From Rhodanobacter thiooxydans (GTDB taxonomy: Bacteria; Pseudomonadota; Gammaproteobacteria; Xanthomonadales; Rhodanobacteraceae), in the NCBI RefSeq assembly GCF_030291135.1, contig NZ_CP127409.1, positions 682,001 to 746,000 on the forward strand: a DNA stretch of 64,000 bases, read 5' to 3'. The notes under the pieces were generated by a model. The model did no database searches. It saw nothing but the letters and a program-made list of their open reading frames with translations, and had not been told where the DNA came from. The position numbers were made by a program, and so were the translations under genes. This document shows, piece after piece, positions 57,723 through 64,000 of the stretch; the stretch's first letter is position 1; each line of letters opens with the position of its first letter.

Positions 57723-57761
57723 CCGCCTCGTCACGCCGTGACGAGGCGGCGGCGCTACACT
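57723..57761 (+). promoter_or_regulatory. 12-bp perfect palindrome next to a -10-like box
   Basis: CCGCCTCGTCAC (57723-57734) pairs with GTGACGAGGCGG (57738-57749) around GCC. A -10-like TACACT lies at 57756-57761, and the matching -35 position (about 57733-57738) falls in the palindrome centre. It lies between the divergent cstA and DUF4197 genes, so it is not a terminator. It could be an operator for the DUF4197 gene. Confidence 0.4.
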
Positions 57762-57791
57762 GGCCGCCCCGCCGGCCACAAGGAATTCGTC

Positions 57792-58601
57792 ATGCGCATC
57801 GCGGTTCGCTACGGTTTGCTGAGCCTCGCCCTCACGGTCGCCGCGCTGCCGCTGACGGCCACCGGTTCCGGTCAGTTCAAGGACCTGCTGAACAAGGTCA
57901 AGCAGTCGACGCATGCGTCCAGTTCATCTCAGCTCGGCAGCAACCTGCCGACCAGCGACATCGCCGCCGGCCTCAAGGAGGCACTGGCCAAGGGCACCAC
58001 CAACGCGATCAACAGCCTCGGTCGCGACGGCGGCTTCTGGAACAACAGCAAGGTACGCATCCCGCTGCCGGGCAAGCTCGAACAGGCCGGCAAGCTGGCG
58101 CGTGAGCTGGGCCAGGGCGCCAGGGTCGATGCGTTCGAGCTGAGCATGAACCGCGCGGCCGAGAAGGCGGTGCCGCAGGTGGCCGAGATCTTCGGCGACG
58201 CGATCCGCAAGATGACCCTGGATGACGCGCGCGGCATCCTCACCGGCGGCGACCACGCGGCCACCGACTTCTTCCGCCGCGTCGCCGGCGACGCACTGAC
58301 CGCGCGCATCCATCCGATCGTGGCCAGGGCCACCGACAGCGTCGGCGTCACCCAGAAGTACAAGGCGTTCACCTCCGGCAGCGGCGGCGGTGTTCTGGGC
58401 GGTGCCTTGGGCTCGCTGAGTGCGCTGGGTGGAAAATCCGCCAGCAAGACGTCGGGCAGCCCGTTGAACCTGGACGACTACGTGACGGCGAAGACCCTGG
58501 ACGGCCTGTTCACCACCATTGGCGAGCAGGAACAGTCGATCCGCCACAACCCGGGCGCGCGCACCACCGACCTGCTGAAGAAGGTGTTCGGCAGCCGCTG
58601 A
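57792..58601 (+). CDS. DUF4197 domain protein, exported
   Basis: This 269-residue protein has a signal peptide (about 1-22) and the DUF4197 domain: [19 protein letters not shown] near residue 53, [16 protein letters not shown] near 88, and [14 protein letters not shown] at the end. A Gly/Ser-rich insert (about 196-218) is specific to this protein. No function is known for the family; it is assumed periplasmic. I chose the ATG at 57792 because it starts the signal peptide and has AGGAA upstream. Confidence 0.88.
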   Translation: MRIAVRYGLLSLALTVAALPLTATGSGQFKDLLNKVKQSTHASSSSQLGSNLPTSDIAAGLKEALAKGTTNAINSLGRDGGFWNNSKVRIPLPGKLEQAGKLARELGQGARVDAFELSMNRAAEKAVPQVAEIFGDAIRKMTLDDARGILTGGDHAATDFFRRVAGDALTARIHPIVARATDSVGVTQKYKAFTSGSGGGVLGGALGSLSALGGKSASKTSGSPLNLDDYVTAKTLDGLFTTIGEQEQSIRHNPGARTTDLLKKVFGSR

Positions 58602-58672
58602 GCGGGCGGCCGGCGTTCACGCAGGAGCGGGCACCATCGCAGGCCGTGACCTTCCCGACGACGAGGCAGCGC

Positions 58673-59227
58673 ATGATCCGTGAAATCCTCAAGATGGGCG
58701 ATCCGCGTCTGCTGCGCATCGCGCCGCTGGTGCCCACCGCGATGTTGGGCAGCGCCGAGCTCGACGCGCTGATCGCCGACATGTTCGAGACCATGCAGGC
58801 CGCCGGCGGCGTCGGCCTGGCCGCGCCGCAGATCGGCGTCGACCTGCAACTGGTGATCTTCGGCTTCGAGCATTCCGAACGCTACCCCGACGCCCCCGAA
58901 GTGCCGCGCACGATCCTGCTCAACCCGGTGATCACGCCGCTGTCGCAGGACATGGAGGAAGGCTGGGAAGGCTGCCTGTCCGTGCCCGGCCTGCGCGGCG
59001 CGGTGAACCGCTACACGCTGATTCGCTACGAAGGCGTCGACCCGAAGGGAGCGCGCATCGAACGTACCGCCGAAGGCTTCCACGCCCGCGTGGTGCAGCA
59101 CGAGTGCGACCACCTGATTGGTCGGCTGTACCCGTCGCGCATCACCGATTTCAGCAAGTTTGGCTACACCGAGGTGCTGTTTCCGGGCCAAAACATGGAG
59201 ACGGCTGATGCGCGCAACGTGGAATGA
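58673..59227 (+). CDS. def: Peptide deformylase
   Basis: Def removes the formyl group from nascent proteins using Fe2+ or Zn2+. The 184 residues have all three motifs: [11 protein letters not shown] near residue 43, [12 protein letters not shown] near 99 with the cysteine ligand, and QHECDHLIG near 142 with the two histidines and the glutamate. The start is the ATG at 58673. A DUF427 gene begins 20 bases before its stop in another frame. No fmt gene is nearby, which suggests this is an additional deformylase, though I cannot tell from this window. Confidence 0.95.
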   Translation: MIREILKMGDPRLLRIAPLVPTAMLGSAELDALIADMFETMQAAGGVGLAAPQIGVDLQLVIFGFEHSERYPDAPEVPRTILLNPVITPLSQDMEEGWEGCLSVPGLRGAVNRYTLIRYEGVDPKGARIERTAEGFHARVVQHECDHLIGRLYPSRITDFSKFGYTEVLFPGQNMETADARNVE

Positions 59228-59489
59228 CGCCGTGCTCGCAGAGAGCAACGATACGGTGGTGGTCGAGGGCAATCACTATTTCCCTGCCGACTCGCTCCGA
59301 CGCGAGTATTTCCGCGACAGCAATCATCACAGTGTCTGTCCATGGAAGGGCACGGCGAGTTACTACGACCTGGTTGTCGGCGATGCGGTCAATCCGCAAG
59401 CGGCCTGGTACTACCCGCAACCGAAAGATGCCGCCGCGCAGATCAAGGGTCGCGTGGCGTTCTGGCATGGTGTTGAGGTGGTGGGCTGA
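59208..59489 (+). CDS. DUF427 domain protein
   Basis: This 93-residue protein matches the DUF427 family: [20 protein letters not shown] at the start, NHYFPADSL near 22, [14 protein letters not shown] near 42 with the conserved Cys-Pro-Trp-Lys-Gly, and [12 protein letters not shown] near 65. The family has a small beta fold and no settled role. It starts inside the 3' end of def, in a different frame, with a 20-base overlap, so its translation may depend on def. Confidence 0.88.
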   Translation: MRATWNDAVLAESNDTVVVEGNHYFPADSLRREYFRDSNHHSVCPWKGTASYYDLVVGDAVNPQAAWYYPQPKDAAAQIKGRVAFWHGVEVVG

Positions 59490-59541
59490 CCACCCCGGTT
59501 GCCGCCGGGCCACGCTTGCCGGTGCGCATCGTGGCCGACTG

Positions 59542-59576
59542 ATGCCCTTGTGCAGCCGCTGGCTGCGCAAGGGCAT
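59542..59576. terminator. Candidate terminator between convergent genes
   Basis: A 16-bp stem, ATGCCCTTGTGCAGCC (59542-59557) with GGCTGCGCAAGGGCAT (59561-59576), has one G-T pair and a GCT loop. It is followed by TGTTGT on plus and preceded by AGTCGG on minus. It lies between the DUF427 gene and the convergent single-helix protein gene, so it probably ends one or both transcripts, although the T tracts are weak. Confidence 0.55.
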
Positions 59577-59584
59577 TGTTGTCG

Positions 59585-60316
59585 TCAGTGCTTTTGATCC
59601 TGTGCGGCCTTGGCTGCCGATTCCGCGTCGTCGAACCGCCACGCCGGCTTGTTCGTCCCGTCGAGGTCCAGTTGCGCGCGCGGGAGGCCGTCCTTGCCGT
59701 TGAGCTTGATGTGGGCGCTGTTGGTATCGGTGCCCAATTCGATGCCGGTGTCCTTCGCCTTGGGATCGCCGTAGTTGATGATCATCCCGGCAAAGCCTTC
59801 CTTGTCGTCGACCATCATGCCGATCGCATCGTAGGGTGGAGTGGCCCGGTCCAGTCCGAACACGGCACGGCCCATGCCCATGTAGCCCATGCCGCCGCGC
59901 TCATTGCCCTTCGTGTCGTACAGCGTCAAGCCGTAGTTGTCACCATCACCGATGCGCTTGTAGCTCTTGCCACCAATGAAGGGTGCGGGCATTTGCCCGA
60001 GGGCGAAGCGGTCCGCACCGGTTGCGCCGAGGAAGATGATGCCGTCGGAGGCATCGTCCTTGCGCAGGCGATCCTTGCTGGCCGGTACCGGTGCGCCGAT
60101 CAGGATGCGGTCGTGCCCCTGCGCATCGGTGATCACCAGGCCCTGTGCCCGGAGAATCGGGTCCGCCCTGGTCGGTGTGTCTGGTTTGCGCAGCCATGAC
60201 ATGGCAGCCAGTGCGATCACCGCCAGCAGGGCGATGATCACCAGGATGCGCAAACGCGCTACTTCCCGCTGCAAGCGGTTCCAGTCTTCCACGCGGACGT
60301 CGGTCTGTTCGGACAT
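59585..60316 (-). CDS. Single-pass membrane protein with short beta repeats
   Basis: I do not recognise this 243-residue protein by name. It has a short cytoplasmic start, one transmembrane helix at about 23-45, and an outer domain with repeats of the pattern hydrophobic-x-hydrophobic-x-D-x-x-G-x-x-R: GLVITDAQGHDRILIGAP near residue 56, GLTLYDTKGNERGGMGY near 128, and IKLNGKDGLPRAQLDLDG near 200. Such repeats suggest a beta-solenoid-like domain facing the periplasm. I chose the ATG at 60316, with AAGGAAGA upstream. Confidence 0.65.
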   Translation of the reverse strand: MSEQTDVRVEDWNRLQREVARLRILVIIALLAVIALAAMSWLRKPDTPTRADPILRAQGLVITDAQGHDRILIGAPVPASKDRLRKDDASDGIIFLGATGADRFALGQMPAPFIGGKSYKRIGDGDNYGLTLYDTKGNERGGMGYMGMGRAVFGLDRATPPYDAIGMMVDDKEGFAGMIINYGDPKAKDTGIELGTDTNSAHIKLNGKDGLPRAQLDLDGTNKPAWRFDDAESAAKAAQDQKH

Positions 60317-60385
60317 GCGTTGTCTTCCTTGCCGGGTTGGGGAAGCTGCGCCGGGCAGTCGCGACGCGACCTGCCGTGGATGCGC

Positions 60386-60421
60386 GCAGCTCGCACAGCT
60401 TACCGCGGCTGTGCGGGCTGC
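60386..60421. other. 14-bp hairpin between divergent genes
   Basis: GCAGCTCGCACAGC (60386-60399) pairs with GCTGTGCGGGCTGC (60408-60421) with one G-T pair and an eight-base loop. It lies in the 183-base gap between the divergent single-pass protein and the small hypothetical gene, with no T run. An operator or a leader structure is possible. Confidence 0.35.
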
Positions 60422-60499
60422 TGATGCACGCGGAAACACCCCCTGAACTTGCGGTGGCGTAAGCTGCTTGAGGGCGGATGTCTGCCCGGGAGAAATTCG

Positions 60500-60757
60500 G
60501 TGAAGAAAGAAGATGAAACGCACATGCAGATCGTCTCGGCGGACATCAGCTCGGAAGCGCTGACTGGCATGGTGATCTTCCGGCCGCATTGCGTGTCCCG
60601 TGCGGGGCGCAAGCTGGACGAGGCCGGCAAGAGCGGCAATTGGTATGCCTTGCGTCCCGCCGAGGTGCGCAGCTTCGCGCGGGCGCTGCTGGATGCGGCC
60701 GACACGCTGGATCTGAAAACGAAGACGCTGCAGGCGGCGAAGACGGCGGCGGGCTGA
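60500..60757 (+). CDS. Small hypothetical protein
   Basis: I do not recognise this 85-residue protein. It has MQIVSADISSEALTG, SGNWYALRPAEVRSFARALL near residue 45 and a C-terminal helix DLKTKTLQAAKTA. There is no signal peptide or membrane segment. I chose the GTG at 60500 because GGGAGA precedes it at a good distance; the ATG at 60449 and an internal ATG at the MQIVS site are alternatives. GC and codon use match the neighbours, so it is probably a real small gene. Confidence 0.55.
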   Translation: MKKEDETHMQIVSADISSEALTGMVIFRPHCVSRAGRKLDEAGKSGNWYALRPAEVRSFARALLDAADTLDLKTKTLQAAKTAAG

Positions 60758-60781
60758 CCGCGGTGCCGGTGCGAGACTCGC

Positions 60782-61600
60782 TCAGCCGCGCCGGCAGCGA
60801 TTGATGGTGTCGCGCAATTCACGGGCGGCGGCGCGCGCGGTCGCCGCGAAATCCTCGTCGCGGCCGGCATAGAGGATCGCGCGGGACGAACTGATCAGCA
60901 GGCCGTTGCCGTCCGCCGTGCGACCGTGTTTGAGCACCGCTTCCACGTCACCGCCCTGCGCGCCGATGCCGGGTACCAGCAGCGGCATGTCGCCGACCAG
61001 TGCGCGCACCTTGCCCAGTTCCTGCGGCCAGGTGGCGCCGGTGACCAGCGCGCAGTTGCCATGGCCGTTCCACTCGCGTGCAACCGTCTCGGCCACACGC
61101 AGATAGAGCGGCATGCCACCGCAATCCAGCGCCTGGAAATCCGCGCCGCCAGGGTTGGAGGTACGGCAGAGCAGGATCACGCCCTTGTCGGCGCGGTCGA
61201 GAAAGGGCTGGATCGAGTCGCGGCCGAGGTAGGGGTTCAGCGTCACCGCATCGGCTCGGTAGCGCTCGAATGCCTCGCTGGCGTAGTGCTGCGCGGTGGA
61301 GCCGATGTCGCCGCGCTTGGCGTCGAGGATCACCGGCACGCCGGGATGCTTCGCGTGGATGTGCGCGATCAGCCGCTCCAGCGTGTCCTCGGCGCGCAGC
61401 GCGGCGAAATGCGCGATCTGCGGCTTGAACGCACAGACGAGGTCCGCCGTGGCGTCGACGATGGCGGCGCAGAACGCGAACACCGCGTCGGGTGTGTCGC
61501 GCAGGTGCGCGGGGAATTTCGCCGGTTCCGGATCGAGGCCGACGCAGACCAGTGAGTCGTTGCGGGCCCAGGCCTGCTGGAGTGATTGCATGAAGTGCAT
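60782..61600 (-). CDS. pyrF: Orotidine 5'-phosphate decarboxylase (PyrF, type 2)
   Basis: PyrF makes UMP from OMP, the last step of de novo pyrimidine synthesis. The 272 residues have the type 2 (long) form signature [14 protein letters not shown] near residue 92 with the catalytic Lys-Asp set, and [12 protein letters not shown] near 59 and [11 protein letters not shown] near 208. I chose the ATG at 61600, preceded by GGAGA. It is downstream of ettA, separated by a palindromic repeat. Confidence 0.94.
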   Translation of the reverse strand: MHFMQSLQQAWARNDSLVCVGLDPEPAKFPAHLRDTPDAVFAFCAAIVDATADLVCAFKPQIAHFAALRAEDTLERLIAHIHAKHPGVPVILDAKRGDIGSTAQHYASEAFERYRADAVTLNPYLGRDSIQPFLDRADKGVILLCRTSNPGGADFQALDCGGMPLYLRVAETVAREWNGHGNCALVTGATWPQELGKVRALVGDMPLLVPGIGAQGGDVEAVLKHGRTADGNGLLISSSRAILYAGRDEDFAATARAAARELRDTINRCRRG

Positions 61601-61620
61601 CGAGGTCTCCGTGATCTTCT

Positions 61621-61746
61621 CCTCCCCCTGCATCGCAGGGGGAGGTCGGGAGGGGGTGAGGCTCTTGATCTTGTATGACGGAGAGCGACCCCACCCTCCA
61701 CAAGGGATTCCCTTCGGTCACAACCCTCCCTGCAAGCAGGGAAGGG
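61621..61746 (+). repeat. Three-hairpin palindromic repeat, copy 2
   Basis: The first stem is a perfect 11 bp, CCTCCCCCTGC/GCAGGGGGAGG (61621-61631 with 61635-61645). It is followed by GGGAGGGGGTGAGGCTCTT and GAGCGACCCCACC, then a last stem with CCCTGC/GCAGGG (61728-61733 with 61736-61741). The motif order and orientation are the same as at 29.4 kb. It fills the gap between the ettA stop and the pyrF start, both on minus. Confidence 0.8.
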
Positions 61747-61756
61747 AGCAGGGGCG

Positions 61757-63424
<1,668 letters not shown>

Positions 63425-63494
63425 GCAACCTCCGAAGGCGTGCGCCGCACCGCCTGCTTGGGTCGGCACGGAAAGGGAATTCGTCAAACCGCGC

Positions 63495-63500
63495 ATTATA
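63495..63500 (-). promoter_or_regulatory. Candidate -10 box for ettA
   Basis: The minus strand reads a perfect TATAAT here, 70 bases before the ettA ATG. The -35 position 17 bases upstream has no good match, so the promoter is plausible but not proven. The leader would be about 64 bases long. Confidence 0.45.
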
Positions 63501-63571
63501 GCGGCTTGTGGCCCTGCGCCGATGCCGCCGCCCGGGTCCGCCCGGCGGTGGCCGCAAACGCCCGGCAGCGC

Positions 63572-63577
63572 TACACT
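63572..63577 (+). promoter_or_regulatory. Candidate -10 box for glyA
   Basis: TACACT, in the context GCTACACTTTCC, matches four of six -10 bases and lies 35 bases before the glyA ATG. The same GCTACACT word occurs before the DUF4197 gene at 57755-57761. No convincing -35 is visible 17 bases upstream. Confidence 0.3.
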
Positions 63578-63612
63578 TTCCGGCTAATCCCCCATCACCT
63601 GCCGAGGCCAGA

Positions 63613-64000
63613 ATGTTCCCCAAGGACTGCACGATTGCCGGTTACGACGACGAACTGGCCAAGGCCATCGCCGACGAGGGCCAGCGCCAGGAAGATCACG
63701 TCGAGCTGATCGCCTCGGAGAACTACGCCAGCCCGCGGGTGATGGAAGCACAGGGCTCCAAGCTCACCAACAAGTACGCCGAGGGTTACCCGGGCAAGCG
63801 CTACTACGGCGGCTGCGAGTACGTGGACGTCGCCGAGAAGCTGGCGATCGAGCGGCTGAAGCAGCTGTTCGACTGCGACTACGCCAACGTGCAGCCGCAC
63901 TCCGGCTCGCAGGCGAACCAGGCGGTGTACTTCGCGCTGCTGCAGCCGGGCGACAAGATTCTCGGCATGAGCCTGGCCCACGGTGGGCATCTCACCCACG
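63613..64000 (+). CDS. glyA: Serine hydroxymethyltransferase GlyA (3' end outside window)
   Basis: GlyA interconverts serine and glycine, passing the one-carbon unit to tetrahydrofolate with PLP. Only the first 129 codons are in the window. They include [19 protein letters not shown] near residue 32, [15 protein letters not shown] near 52, the PLP phosphate-binding [17 protein letters not shown] near 93 and the start of [10 protein letters not shown] near 120. The start is the ATG at 63613. It is divergent from ettA with a 188-base gap that holds promoter-like boxes for both. Confidence 0.97.
   Translation, partial: MFPKDCTIAGYDDELAKAIADEGQRQEDHVELIASENYASPRVMEAQGSKLTNKYAEGYPGKRYYGGCEYVDVAEKLAIERLKQLFDCDYANVQPHSGSQANQAVYFALLQPGDKILGMSLAHGGHLTH

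Overview
This 64 kb window is chromosomal DNA from a high-GC gammaproteobacterium. The proteins look like the Xanthomonadales (Lysobacterales), most likely the Rhodanobacteraceae (Rhodanobacter/Dyella/Luteibacter/Frateuria type). That placement rests on protein style, gene order and repeat type; no rRNA is present to test it. Coding density is very high, genes are chained by ATGA/GTGA overlaps, and almost every gene is a housekeeping gene. I found no tRNA, rRNA, CRISPR array, insertion sequence, prophage or secretion-system island.

Region 1 (1-13.0 kb, all +) is the division and cell wall (dcw) cluster: murE (cut at its 5' end by the window), murF, mraY, ftsW, murG, murC, ddl, ftsQ, ftsA, ftsZ, then lpxC after a 447-nt structured gap. 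murD is missing from its usual place between mraY and ftsW. Region 2 (13.2-17.6 kb) holds a DciA/DUF721 gene (-), a divergent M23 peptidase and secA (+), and ends in a 48-bp perfect palindrome that acts as a two-way terminator. Region 3 (17.6-24.5 kb, all -) is the lptD-surA-pdxA-rsmA-apaG-apaH operon for outer membrane assembly, pyridoxal phosphate, rRNA methylation and Ap4A turnover.

Region 4 (24.7-35.6 kb) starts with a tight (-) operon: a six-helix membrane protein that I read as a BtuM-like vitamin B12 importer, a cob(I)alamin adenosyltransferase, and a histone-deacetylase-fold hydrolase. It continues with ubiH-ubiI (+), a periplasmic dienelactone-hydrolase-like protein, a membrane-anchored GTPase with a DUF697 tail, and a 1204-residue propeller-type hybrid histidine kinase. 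Region 5 (35.6-39.8 kb) has pepA-holC (-) divergent from lptF-lptG (+). Region 6 (39.9-47 kb) has L-threonine aldolase, an intracellular polyhydroxyalkanoate depolymerase, two small (-) genes separated by a run of six hairpins, xerD, an AT-rich orphan gene that looks foreign, a PiuC-type hydroxylase and dsbC.

Region 7 (47-64 kb) has purL, a membrane protein, a family 2 glycosyltransferase, a DMT permease, a DUF2127 protein, a methyltransferase, cstA with its small partner ybdD, a DUF4197 protein, def with an overlapping DUF427 gene, two unknown proteins, pyrF, the translation factor ettA, and the first 129 codons of glyA. Two copies of a three-hairpin repeat lie after ubiI and between ettA and pyrF. 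A degenerate half copy has been absorbed into the 3' end of pdxA.

The items that most merit a second look are the six-hairpin array near 43.1 kb, the structured ftsZ-lpxC gap, the B12 uptake/adenosylation/deacetylase operon, the absence of murD, and the AT-rich orphan beside xerD.
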